Source: CAVWTN01 sp963757945
GTDB lineage: Bacteria > Vulcanimicrobiota > Vulcanimicrobiia > Vulcanimicrobiales > Vulcanimicrobiaceae
NCBI GenBank assembly: GCA_963757945.1
Contig: CAVWTN010000002.1
Location: 1,364,001-1,428,000 of the forward strand
Direction of reading: 5' to 3'
Length of the DNA stretch: 64,000 bases
The notes beneath the pieces are model-generated. The model searched no databases and was not told the DNA's origin. It saw only the letters and a program-made list of their open reading frames with translations. Shown here piece after piece: positions 15,603 to 23,471 of the stretch. Position 1 is the first letter of the stretch, and the number at the start of each line of letters is the position of its first letter. Position numbers and translations under genes: made by a program.

Positions 15603-15995
15603 CGTCAAGACCCTCCCTCTGCGTAAAACGGATGTAGGGCGGAGACAATGATAGGTCGCTAGATGCCCGCGGAAGTGTTCTCGCCCGATTCGCCGGCCTC
15701 GCCCGAGCCCGGCGCGAAGAGCCTGTTTTCTCCCGCTCACCATGCCGAACCTGGGCTTACCGCACCGGCTGGGGGCGCCGTCGGTCTGGTGTCGGCGTTG
15801 GATTCCGGGACCCGCGGTCGGGGCGGGACGACAGGGGGCCGCGGAACCGCTGAGGATTTTCGCATCCTGCGAAAATCCTCGCTGCACCGCCGCCTCCCTC
15901 ACGCCATCCATGGCTTCGGTCGGCGGTCGGAGCTTCCGCGGCCCCCTGTCGTCCCGCCCCGACCGCTACCTGGCGGCAGGCACGGAGGCGCCGCC
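15603..15995. other. 393-bp gap with nested inverted repeats, no gene
   Basis: No credible coding sequence. The central part (15815-15965) is a large palindromic element described separately. The remainder separates mrdA from the aminotransferase, both read leftward. Confidence 0.7.
15815..15965. repeat. nested inverted-repeat element (MITE-like)
   Basis: A perfect 32-bp inverted repeat has arms 15815-15846 (starting CGGTCGGGGCGGGACGACAG) and 15934-15965. Inside lies a second perfect palindrome, GAGGATTTTCGCA (15852-15864) and TGCGAAAATCCTC (15868-15880), 13-bp arms with a 3-base loop. The inner palindrome is much more AT-rich than the surroundings. No transposase is nearby. It could be a MITE, a REP-type element or a strong bidirectional terminator-like structure. 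Confidence 0.8.
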
Positions 15996-18026
15996 TCAGC
16001 GCGTTGCCGGCGCAGGGTGCAGCGCAGCCGGGGCCGGCGACGGCGCGGCGGAGGGGAGCGCCGTCGCTTTTGCCGCGGCACCACCCGGAGCGGCGCTCGC
16101 AGTCGCGCTCGGAGCCACGCTGGGAGCCACGCTGGGAGCCGCGCTCGGGCTCGCCGCCGGCGAGGGCTTCGGGCTCGGCTTGCCGAGATACGCCGCGATG
16201 ATCTCGCGAGCTACGGGCGCCGCGACGGACGCGCCGTAGCCGCCGGTGCGGTCCATGAAGACCGCGAGCGCGAGCCGGGGATGGTCGATCGGGGCGTAGG
16301 CGACGAACCAGGTCGTGTTCGGACCCGCGCCGCCCGCGGTCTCGACCGTTCCGGTCTTCCCGCCGAATGGAAGCCCAGGGATCGCCAGACCGTAGGCGGT
16401 CCCGCCGGGGTCGGTCACTTTGTCCATGCCCGCGCGGACGGCGCGGATCGCTTCCTGCGTGACGTCGACCCGGCGGATGATCTCGTGGCCGAAGCTCTTG
16501 ACGATCTTGCCCGACGGGTCGCGGATCGCCGCGACCAAGTGCGGGCGATACAGAGTGCCGCCGTTCGCGACGGTCGCGGTCGCGTTGGCCATCTGCAGCG
16601 GCGTCGCTTGCATCGCGCCTTGGCCGATGCCCAGGCTGCACACGTCGGCCGGGTAGAGCGGCTCGCCGTAATATTTCTTCATCCAGGCGTTCGTCGGCCA
16701 GTTTCCCGCGAACTCGCCGGGAAGGTCGATCCCGGAGCGCTTGCCCAGGCCGTACTGCAGCGCGTAGTAACGCAATCGCTCGTGGCCGAGCCGATCGGCG
16801 AGTTGGTAGAAGTAGCCGTCGCTCGAGGCGGCGAGCGCCGGCACGAACGTCGTCGAACCGAGCCCGCCCGAGGCGATGTCGCGGAAGAGATGGCCCTTGC
16901 AATTCCAGGCGCCGCTATCGTAGACGGGCTCGTTCACGCCGACGACGCCCGCCGAGATCGCGCCGCTGCCCGTGATCATCTTGAACGTGGAACCCGTCGC
17001 GGTCGCGGCCGCGATCGCGCGATCGTACAGCGCTTCGAGCGGGTCGTTCAAGTACGCGTTGTACTTCGCGGGCGAGATTCCGTCCGCGAAATCGTTGGGA
17101 TCGAAGTTCGGCTGCGAGACGAGCGCTAGGACTCCGCCGTCGCGCGGATCGAGCGCGACGACGGCGCCCGCGACGCCGCGTCCGCGCAGATGCGCGATCC
17201 GCGCCAGTTGATCGTGCAGCGCGCGTTCCGCGATCTGTTGCAAGCGCCAATCGAGCGAGAGTTCCAGGCTATGCCCGGGGATCGGGTCGACGGGGCCGAG
17301 CCTGCGCACCAGCTGTCCTTGTGCGTCGACTTCGATCTGTTCGCCGCCCGCTTTGCCGCGCAGCCACGAATCGTATTCGTACTCGAGGCCCTCTTTGCCG
17401 ACGACGTCGTTGGGCGTATAGCCGTTTCCCTTCAAACGCTCGTATTCGTCTTCGGTGATTTGCCCGACGTATCCGAGCGCGTGCGAAGCCGAACCGCCGT
17501 AGGGATAATTCCGAATCGGCTGGGCTTCGACATCGACGCCCGGCAGATACGCTTCCGCGATCTTCGCGATCTGCACGTTCGAGAGATCGCGCGCGAGGAT
17601 CACCGGGCCGTAGGGTTCGGCGCCGGCAACCTGATCGAAGTTGTCGTAGTTGACGCCGCGGTGGTGCAGCAAACGCCGGCGCAGCGTGGCTTCCGGGATG
17701 CCGAGCAGCGTGTGCAGCTCGCGCAGCACGGCGTTGATGTCCTGCACGTCGGACGGAATGAGCGCGCAGGTGAACGAGGGCCGGCTGCGCACGACGGTGA
17801 CGCCGTGGCGGTCGAACATGCGGCCGCGCGGCGCTGCGACGGGGACTCGCCGGATCTGATTCGCGCGAGCCGCCTCGGCGAATGCCGAGCCTTGAACGAG
17901 TTGCAATTGCACCAGACGTAACACGAGCGCAACGATCGCGAGCGCGAGCACCGCGACGAAGCCGATCAGGCGCAGCAGCTTCGGCCGGAACGGCGCCTGG
18001 CGTTTCTTCTTATCTGCGCGCGGCAC
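15996..18026 (-). CDS. mrdA: penicillin-binding protein 2 (elongasome transpeptidase)
   Basis: Class B PBP that crosslinks peptidoglycan in the rod-elongation complex. The 676-aa protein has an N-terminal cytoplasmic basic stretch, one membrane anchor (about residues 20-42), a dimerisation domain with RGRMFDRHG, then the transpeptidase domain: SxxK motif ATGSTFKM with the nucleophilic Ser, SSD as the SxN-equivalent, and KTGT in GGKTGTVE. The last 60 or so residues are a Ser/Pro/Ala low-complexity tail including a 4-residue repeat (APSV). Last gene of the mreBCD cluster, overlapping mreD by 17 bp. rodA is not adjacent. Confidence 0.95.
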   Translation of the reverse strand: MPRADKKKRQAPFRPKLLRLIGFVAVLALAIVALVLRLVQLQLVQGSAFAEAARANQIRRVPVAAPRGRMFDRHGVTVVRSRPSFTCALIPSDVQDINAVLRELHTLLGIPEATLRRRLLHHRGVNYDNFDQVAGAEPYGPVILARDLSNVQIAKIAEAYLPGVDVEAQPIRNYPYGGSASHALGYVGQITEDEYERLKGNGYTPNDVVGKEGLEYEYDSWLRGKAGGEQIEVDAQGQLVRRLGPVDPIPGHSLELSLDWRLQQIAERALHDQLARIAHLRGRGVAGAVVALDPRDGGVLALVSQPNFDPNDFADGISPAKYNAYLNDPLEALYDRAIAAATATGSTFKMITGSGAISAGVVGVNEPVYDSGAWNCKGHLFRDIASGGLGSTTFVPALAASSDGYFYQLADRLGHERLRYYALQYGLGKRSGIDLPGEFAGNWPTNAWMKKYYGEPLYPADVCSLGIGQGAMQATPLQMANATATVANGGTLYRPHLVAAIRDPSGKIVKSFGHEIIRRVDVTQEAIRAVRAGMDKVTDPGGTAYGLAIPGLPFGGKTGTVETAGGAGPNTTWFVAYAPIDHPRLALAVFMDRTGGYGASVAAPVAREIIAAYLGKPSPKPSPAASPSAAPSVAPSVAPSATASAAPGGAAAKATALPSAAPSPAPAALHPAPATR
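16111..16146. repeat. 12-bp tandem repeat in the mrdA tail
   Basis: Three copies of GGAGCCACGCTG-type units (the third diverged) encode APSV-like repeats of PBP2's C-terminal tail on the minus strand. Confidence 0.75.
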
Positions 18027-18552
18027 GACGTGCGATGGCGCGGGCTTGCACCGCGAGCGCCAGGCTCAGGAGGAGCGCGTTGAAGAGGCTCTGCCACAAG
18101 ACGGAATGCAAATGCGGCGTGACGAGCACGAGCGAGTGTCCCTCGATGCGCTCGACGACGAGGAACACGATGAAGCGCAGCAGCGTCAAGACGGCGACGA
18201 GCGCCGCGGCGGCAAGGCGCGTGCGCAGGAACGGCACGCGCCCCAGCAACCCCGCGATCACCGCGACGAGCGCCGTCGAGACCATCCAGGCGGCGCCGGT
18301 CGTCCCGGCGACGGCGTCTTCGCAGGCGCCCGCGAGCGTTCCGTAGAGGACGCCCGCGCGCAGACCGCCGTGCAGCGCATACCAGATCACCAGCGTCAGC
18401 ACGAGGCTCGGAAACGCTCCGCGAATCGAGAGTGCCGGCGGGAGCGACGCCTGCAGCACGAGCGCGGCGAACAGCGCGAGCGCGAGCGCCCACGCGGGCG
18501 GCGCGAACTCTTCGATCGACGGCGCGAGCACGGGCTCAGTGCGGAATGACAA
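18010..18552 (-). CDS. mreD: rod shape-determining protein MreD
   Basis: A 180-aa integral membrane protein of the elongasome. After a short acidic N terminus it has about five hydrophobic spans (WALALALFAALVLQASL, FPSLVLTLVIWYALHGG, GAAWMVSTALVAVIAGLLG, LAAAALVAVLTLLRFIVFLVV, and the last ending ALAVQARAIARR), with the family-typical GGLRAGVLYGTLAGACEDA segment. Sequence similarity in this family is low, so the call relies partly on position between mreC and mrdA, with both ends overlapping its neighbours by 17 bp. Confidence 0.9.
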   Translation of the reverse strand: MSFRTEPVLAPSIEEFAPPAWALALALFAALVLQASLPPALSIRGAFPSLVLTLVIWYALHGGLRAGVLYGTLAGACEDAVAGTTGAAWMVSTALVAVIAGLLGRVPFLRTRLAAAALVAVLTLLRFIVFLVVERIEGHSLVLVTPHLHSVLWQSLFNALLLSLALAVQARAIARRAARR

Positions 18553-19351
18553 GGACTCTCCCGATCCGCCCGAATTGCGCCGCGGGCTCCAGCACGGCGG
18601 CTTGATAGAGGGCGCCCTGCGGCCGGTAGATCGTGATGACGCGCCCGATGCTCACTCCGGCGTGAAACGTGCGCCCTTCGCCGGTCACGACGAGGTCGCC
18701 GATGCGCAGCGGCGCATCCTGTGAGACGTACTGCAGTTGAATGTGCGCGTTCGTGCCGGTCGCGATTCCCCACCAGCGCCCGCGCTGCGCGATCGCCGGG
18801 ATCTTGCTCGTCGGGTCGGTCAAGAGCAACACGCGGCTGACGAACGGCTGCACGGAAACGACGCGGCCGACCGCGCCTTGCGCGTCGACGACCGCGGCAT
18901 CGAGTTTGATGCCGCTGGTCGAACCGCGATCGAGCGTGATCGTGCGCGATTGTCCTTCGAGGTCGACGCCGATCGTCGTGGCGGGGATCCCTTTCGGATT
19001 CGCCGCGAGCGCGCGCTCGATCGCCGCGAGTTCGGGTGCGTGCGAGAGCGCTTCGCGCTGGCGCGCATTCTCGGCGGCGAGCTCGCGATTCGCTTGCGTC
19101 AGGCGCTGGTTCTCGGAGTAGTAGCGCGGCACGTCCGCGATCGCACCTCCGGCATGCGCGATGCCGTCGAGCGTGCCCGTGACGATGCGCTGGCCGACGC
19201 CGACGAGGCTGCCGACCGTGATGTCGAGGAAGCTCGGCCGCCCGCCCTTCGCCGCGTTCACTTGGATCAGTGCGACGGCGGCGATGACGATGACCGTTCC
19301 GATTAGGGCGAGTAGCTTTCTCTCATCCCGATACGTAAAGATTGATACCAC
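18536..19351 (-). CDS. mreC: rod shape-determining protein MreC
   Basis: Periplasmic scaffold of the elongasome. The 271-aa protein has an N-terminal membrane anchor (LLALIGTVIVIAAVALIQV), a helical coiled-coil segment (YYSENQRLTQANRELAAENARQ...), then the two beta-barrel domains with TITLDRGSTSGIKLDAAVVDAQGAVGRVVSVQPFVSRVLLLTDPTSKIP and the C-terminal GDLVVTGEGRTFHAGVSIGRV. The only start consistent with this N terminus is GTG at 19351, which places the first 49 bases inside the 3' end of mreB, a longer overlap than usual. Confidence 0.92.
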   Translation of the reverse strand: MVSIFTYRDERKLLALIGTVIVIAAVALIQVNAAKGGRPSFLDITVGSLVGVGQRIVTGTLDGIAHAGGAIADVPRYYSENQRLTQANRELAAENARQREALSHAPELAAIERALAANPKGIPATTIGVDLEGQSRTITLDRGSTSGIKLDAAVVDAQGAVGRVVSVQPFVSRVLLLTDPTSKIPAIAQRGRWWGIATGTNAHIQLQYVSQDAPLRIGDLVVTGEGRTFHAGVSIGRVITIYRPQGALYQAAVLEPAAQFGRIGRVLVIPH

Positions 19352-20412
19352 CTCGTCAGCTTGTCCGCCGACGGCCGAACGCGTTCGAGTAACGACGGTG
19401 AGCCCAAGATCTCTCCGGCGCCGCGCGCGACGCAGAGTAAGGGATCCGGGGCCACGACCGTGGGAACGTTCGTGCGGATGCCGATTTCGCCCGCGAGGTT
19501 CGCGATCAACGCGCCGCCGCCCGTCAGAGTGATCCCGCTTTCGAGCAGGTCGCCGGCCGCGTCGGGCGGGGTCGTTTCCAGGACGGAGCAGATGGCGCGC
19601 ACGATCCGTTCGATCCCCTCGCGCATCGCGGCGCCGACGAGCGCCTCTTCGACGCTGCGGCTGCCGGGCGCCCCGCCCAGCTCCAAATCGCTGCCGTGCA
19701 CCAGGATCGGCGCGCGCCCCGGGGCCCGTCCGGCGAACCCGAGTGCGATCTTCACCGCCTCCGCGCTCCCCGAGCCGATCACGAAGTTGCGCGCCCGCAG
19801 CCGGTTCTGGATGGCGCGGTCGAAATCGTCGCCCCCGACCTGCACCGAGTGCAGCCGCAGGACGCCCGAAAGCCCGAGGATCCCGATCTCCGTGGTTCCG
19901 CCGCCGATGTCGATGACCATCGCCGGGCGGGGCGAGGTGATGTCGATGCCGGCCCCGACCGCCGCCGCGACCGCCTGGGGGACGAACGTCGCCCAGCGCG
20001 CGCCGGCAAGCCGCACGGCCTGCTCGACGGCCTTGCATTCGATGTCGGTCGCGCAGCCGGGGATCGACGCGACCACGCGCGGCCCCAGGCGCGGCCGCGC
20101 CGAGAGCGCCTTGTTGACGGTGTCGGCGACCAGAGCTTCGGCTGCGTGGAAATCCGAGATGGTCCCGCGTCGCAAGGGCCGCACGACGCGGACCTTCCGC
20201 GGTGCGCGACCTTCGAGCTCTTTGGCCGCGTGCCCGATCGCGATGATCCGGTCGTCGCTCGTGTCGTAGGCCACGACGGAGGGCTGGCTGACGATGACGC
20301 CCAGCGTCCGCTCGTACGCGACCGTGTTCGCCGTGCCCAGGTCGAGCCCGATATCCGGACTGATCGTCTGGCGGAGCTCATCGATGAGCTGGGACTGCGG
20401 CCGCTCGCTCAT
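19303..20412 (-). CDS. mreB: rod shape-determining actin homologue MreB
   Basis: Actin-like ATPase forming membrane-associated filaments that orient peptidoglycan synthesis. The 369-aa protein carries phosphate loop 1 DIGLDLGTANTVAY, the connecting segment PGCATDIECKAVEQAVRLAGA (MreB normally has P-x-G-x-T here), phosphate loop 2 VIDIGGGTTEIGI, and the adenosine motif SGITLTGGGALI. A hydrophilic N-terminal extension of about 18 residues (MSERPQSQLIDELRQ) replaces the usual very short N terminus. ATG overlaps the maf stop. Confidence 0.95.
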   Translation of the reverse strand: MSERPQSQLIDELRQTISPDIGLDLGTANTVAYERTLGVIVSQPSVVAYDTSDDRIIAIGHAAKELEGRAPRKVRVVRPLRRGTISDFHAAEALVADTVNKALSARPRLGPRVVASIPGCATDIECKAVEQAVRLAGARWATFVPQAVAAAVGAGIDITSPRPAMVIDIGGGTTEIGILGLSGVLRLHSVQVGGDDFDRAIQNRLRARNFVIGSGSAEAVKIALGFAGRAPGRAPILVHGSDLELGGAPGSRSVEEALVGAAMREGIERIVRAICSVLETTPPDAAGDLLESGITLTGGGALIANLAGEIGIRTNVPTVVAPDPLLCVARGAGEILGSPSLLERVRPSADKLTRWYQSLRIGMRESYSP

Positions 20413-21014
20413 CGCGCGACCGCCCCGCCGGCGGCGAGCCGGTAGCCGAGCTCGGGCAGGCTTCGCACGAAGAGCCCCAGCGGAAAGCCCATCACGGTGT
20501 AAAAATCGCCGTCGATCCGCTCGACGAGCGCAGCCCCCCGTCCTTGGATCCCGTAGGCTCCGGCCTTGTCGAACGATTCGCCCGTCGCGAGGTAGCGATC
20601 GATATCGTCCGCCGAGAGGGGGTAGAAGCGAACGTCGGTCGAGGAAAGGCGCGCGAGGCCGGCACCGCTTGCGCCGTCGATCACGGTGAAGGCGGAGTGA
20701 ACGGTGTGCTGCCGGCCTGCCAGCGCTTCGAGCATACTACGTGCATCGGCTGCATCGCGTGGTTTCCCAAGCGCCCGCCCGTCGAGATCGACGACGGTGT
20801 CGGCTGCGACGATCACGTGCGCATGCTCCCGCTCGGCAACGGCAATGGCCTTTGCCCCAGCATGGAGAGCGGCGAGTTCGGCTGGCGCCACAGCGGGAGG
20901 ATCTGTTTCATCGACGTTACTTGGGACGATCAATACATGCAAGCCAAGCGACCTAAGGAGCTCGCTGCGCCGCGGGGATACGCTAGCGAGAACAACCGTT
21001 TCAAGATCGCGCAT
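20409..21014 (-). CDS. maf: Maf-family nucleotide pyrophosphatase
   Basis: House-cleaning dNTP/NTP pyrophosphatase acting on noncanonical pyrimidine nucleotides and linked to septum control in Bacillus. The 201-aa protein shows LASVSPRRSELLRSLG with the S-R/K-R-R substrate motif, VIVAADTVVDLDG (catalytic Asp), LGKPRD, and SFDKAGAYGIQGRGAALVERIDGDFYTVMG. Gene order maf-mreB-mreC-mreD-mrdA is a widespread cell-shape cluster. Start ATG at 21014, with a TAGTAT hexamer about 20 bases upstream that could be a -10 box. Confidence 0.95.
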   Translation of the reverse strand: MRDLETVVLASVSPRRSELLRSLGLHVLIVPSNVDETDPPAVAPAELAALHAGAKAIAVAEREHAHVIVAADTVVDLDGRALGKPRDAADARSMLEALAGRQHTVHSAFTVIDGASGAGLARLSSTDVRFYPLSADDIDRYLATGESFDKAGAYGIQGRGAALVERIDGDFYTVMGFPLGLFVRSLPELGYRLAAGGAVAR

Positions 21015-21073
21015 AGCCTAGGACTTTCATACTATCGGACCGCTGCGGATTTGTATATGCCGTGTGACATTTT

Positions 21074-21538
21074 TTATGAATACAAGCGGCCGTTCACGCG
21101 CACGTAACCCGAGGGATGACGTCCGCGCGGATCTCGATGCGTGTAATGCACGATGCCGCCGCGCGGATCGTAGATGTACTCACCGCGCAGTTCGACGAGA
21201 TCGCCCGCATGCAACGGAATGGATCCGGTCAATTCGACGTTGTCCTCGACGCGGATCGTGAGGTCGTGTGCGTCGCTCCCTGAGAGATGGACGAGGAAGC
21301 CTTCGTGGCGACCGCTGCGGCCGCCGCGGATTCCGAGCACTTTGACGACCGTTCCGCTTGCCGTCACTTCGACCGGGGAGCGGTGCGCTTGCCAGTCCGC
21401 GTAAATCTCCGCGTTCGCGGACGGCGCGGCGCCGCTGCCCGCCGCCGAGCAGCCGGCCGCCATGCCGAGCGCGAGCAACGCGCCGAGCGCGAGCACCCCC
21501 GTCATGGCGCCCGCCCTGGGTTCGAGCGGGAACCTCAT
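21074..21538 (-). CDS. DUF3465-like lipoprotein (OB-fold type)
   Basis: A 154-aa predicted lipoprotein: hydrophobic signal with lipobox MAAGC (Cys30). The mature part matches the remembered DUF3465 pattern: a V-x-A-S-G-T-V-x-K-V-L-G opening strand, RHEGFLVHL, DLVELRGEYIYDPRGGIVHYTHRDPRGRHPSGYVRVNGRLYS at the end, with the His/Arg-rich HYTHRDPRGRH block being the most diagnostic. The family is of unknown function and probably adopts an OB-like beta barrel. ATG at 21538 directly follows the lysA stop (1-base spacing), so it is cotranscribed with lysA. A start at the second Met (21505) is possible. Confidence 0.8.
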   Translation of the reverse strand: MRFPLEPRAGAMTGVLALGALLALGMAAGCSAAGSGAAPSANAEIYADWQAHRSPVEVTASGTVVKVLGIRGGRSGRHEGFLVHLSGSDAHDLTIRVEDNVELTGSIPLHAGDLVELRGEYIYDPRGGIVHYTHRDPRGRHPSGYVRVNGRLYS

Positions 21539-21539
21539 C

Positions 21540-22829
21540 TCAGGCGTCGGGCCCGAGATCGTTACGGACCAGATCCTCGAGCGACTCGCGCCGCACGACG
21601 AGCCGGTGTTCGCCCCCGCCGGCAAAGACGACGGCCGGTCGCGCGAAGCGATTGTAATTGCTCGCCATGCTGAACGTGTACGCGCCGGTCGTCCCCAGCG
21701 CGAGCAGGTCGCCCGCCGCGAGGTCCGCCGGCAAATCCGCTCGCACCAGTTCGTCGTTTTCGCAGGCGCGCCCGGAGATCGTCGTTTCCAGGAGCGGCGC
21801 CGCCGAAGGCCGCGAGACGAGTTCGGGGTGGTGATAGGCGTCGTAGAGCGCGGGGCGCGGATTGTCGGTCATCCCGCCGTCCACGATCGCGTAGCGGCGC
21901 GAGCCCTGCGTCTTCACCGAGACCACCCGGTAGAGCGTCGTTCCGGCCTCCGCGACGATAGCGCGGCCGGGCTCGATCCCCAGCCGCGGAGCTTGGATGC
22001 CGCGTGCCGCCGCGGTCCGCGCGACGATGCGGGCGACGCTGCGCACGGTTTCGGCGGCATCGAGCGGCGCGTCCCCGGGGGTCGCCGCGACCCCGAAGCC
22101 GCCCCCGAGGACCAGCTCCTCGAGGTAGAGCCCGTGCGAGCGCGCCTGCACGATTGCATCGAGCATCACCCCGGCCGCGGCTTCGTAGGCGTCGCTTTCG
22201 AAGATCTGCGAGCCGATGTGCGTGTGGATCCCCGCCAGGCGGATCCCCGGTGCCGAGGCGCAGCGCGCGAATGCCTCATCGAGCGCGTCGAGCGGGAAGC
22301 CGAACTTCGAGTCTTCGCCGCCGGTGCGCACGTAGGCGTGCGTGTGCGCCTCGATGCCGCTGTTGATTCGCAGCAGCGCGTGCAGCGGGCGGGCCGGGAC
22401 GGCGCGTTCGATCAGGCGCTCGAGTTCCTCGCGGTTGTCGACGACGATCCGCCCGACGCGGCCGGCGAGCGCGGCGCCGAGTTCGGCCTCGGTTTTCCCG
22501 CACCCGTGAAGGACCAGCCGCTCCGGCGGGACGCCGGCGCGTTCGGCCGTGTAGAGTTCGCCCAGCGAGCAGACGTCGAGCGAGAGCCCAGCGCGCACCA
22601 GCCGCTGCGCGAGCGCGACAAAGAGCAGGGCCTTGCCTGCGTAGGCGACCTCGACATCGCAGGCGCGAGCGATCTGGACGAACGCCGCCACGTTGCGATC
22701 GAGGATGCCGGTATCGATGACGAGCAGCGGCGTGCCGTACGTCCGCGCTAGCTCGCTCGCGGTGACGCCGCCGAAACTCACTCCGGCGTCGACCGTGAGA
22801 ATTTCCACGCCGGATGTTTCGCGCTGCAA
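21540..22829 (-). CDS. lysA: diaminopimelate decarboxylase
   Basis: PLP enzyme making L-lysine from meso-diaminopimelate, the last step of lysine synthesis. The 429-aa fold-type III protein has VAYAGKALLF with the Schiff-base Lys, LDVCSLGEL, GIHTHIGSQIFE, LVLGGGFGV, IEPGRAIVAEAG (PLP phosphate), the active-site Cys motif GRACENDEL contributed across the dimer, and GAYTFSMASNYN. Length and motif order are typical. It sits between nadD (27-bp gap) and the DUF3465-like lipoprotein on the minus strand. Confidence 0.96.
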   Translation of the reverse strand: MQRETSGVEILTVDAGVSFGGVTASELARTYGTPLLVIDTGILDRNVAAFVQIARACDVEVAYAGKALLFVALAQRLVRAGLSLDVCSLGELYTAERAGVPPERLVLHGCGKTEAELGAALAGRVGRIVVDNREELERLIERAVPARPLHALLRINSGIEAHTHAYVRTGGEDSKFGFPLDALDEAFARCASAPGIRLAGIHTHIGSQIFESDAYEAAAGVMLDAIVQARSHGLYLEELVLGGGFGVAATPGDAPLDAAETVRSVARIVARTAAARGIQAPRLGIEPGRAIVAEAGTTLYRVVSVKTQGSRRYAIVDGGMTDNPRPALYDAYHHPELVSRPSAAPLLETTISGRACENDELVRADLPADLAAGDLLALGTTGAYTFSMASNYNRFARPAVVFAGGGEHRLVVRRESLEDLVRNDLGPDA

Positions 22830-22856
22830 CGCCGTAATTCCCGGAAAAACGGCGAA

Positions 22857-23471
22857 CTACGTGGCGACACGATGGCCGCGGTAGAGCCCCCGCTCCGCGA
22901 TGTGGCGAGCGACGGGCTCGGGGACCAGGTAGCGGATCGCGCCGCCCCGGCCGATCTGGTCGCGCACGTAAGTGGCGGACTCGGCCAACTGCGGCAGGTC
23001 GAGGACCACGATCTTCTCCTGTTGCGCCGGCGGGAGCGAGGCGACGAAGGCGTCGATCCGCTCGCGCGGGCGAGCCGCCCGGGGGACCACGGCGAACGCG
23101 TCGAGGTTCGCGAGCACCTCATCGAAGCGCTGCCAGGGAGACTCGATCAGCGAATCTCCGCCGACGATGAAGGTGAGCCGGTCGTGCGGATAGCGGGCCC
23201 GGATGCGGGGCAGCAGATCGGCGGTGTAACCCGTGGCGCGCTCGTCCAGGTCCGTTTCATCGACCGCGAAGCGCGGGTTCGCCGCGATCGCCAGGCGCAG
23301 CATCGCCAGGCGCTCGTCGAGCGGCGCGGCGGGCGGGAGCCGGTAATGCGCGCCGCTGGTCGGCAAGAACAGGACGCGCTCGAGTCCGAGCGCGACGCGC
23401 GTCGCCTCGGCGATGAAGAGATGCGCGTTGTGAACCGGATCGAACGTGCCGCCCAGGAGCCCGAGCTTCAC
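22857..23471 (-). CDS. nadD: nicotinate-nucleotide adenylyltransferase
   Basis: Makes nicotinic acid adenine dinucleotide in NAD synthesis. The 204-aa protein has the nucleotidyltransferase opening GLLGGTFDPVHNAHLFIAE (HxGH-like H-N-A-H, where most NadD have H-x-G-H), VLFLPTSGAHYR, the internal FIVGGDSL, and the C-terminal motif ESATYVRDQI that corresponds to the usual SATxIR. GTG start at 23471 overlaps the obgE stop. The Gly-to-Ala change in H-x-G-H is unusual but conserved-looking. Confidence 0.94.
   Translation of the reverse strand: MKLGLLGGTFDPVHNAHLFIAEATRVALGLERVLFLPTSGAHYRLPPAAPLDERLAMLRLAIAANPRFAVDETDLDERATGYTADLLPRIRARYPHDRLTFIVGGDSLIESPWQRFDEVLANLDAFAVVPRAARPRERIDAFVASLPPAQQEKIVVLDLPQLAESATYVRDQIGRGGAIRYLVPEPVARHIAERGLYRGHRVAT

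Noticed and set aside
15663..17129. Plus-strand open frame antisense to mrdA
   Set aside because: The minus-strand PBP2 has all transpeptidase motifs. The plus frame is Arg/Ala-rich without domains.
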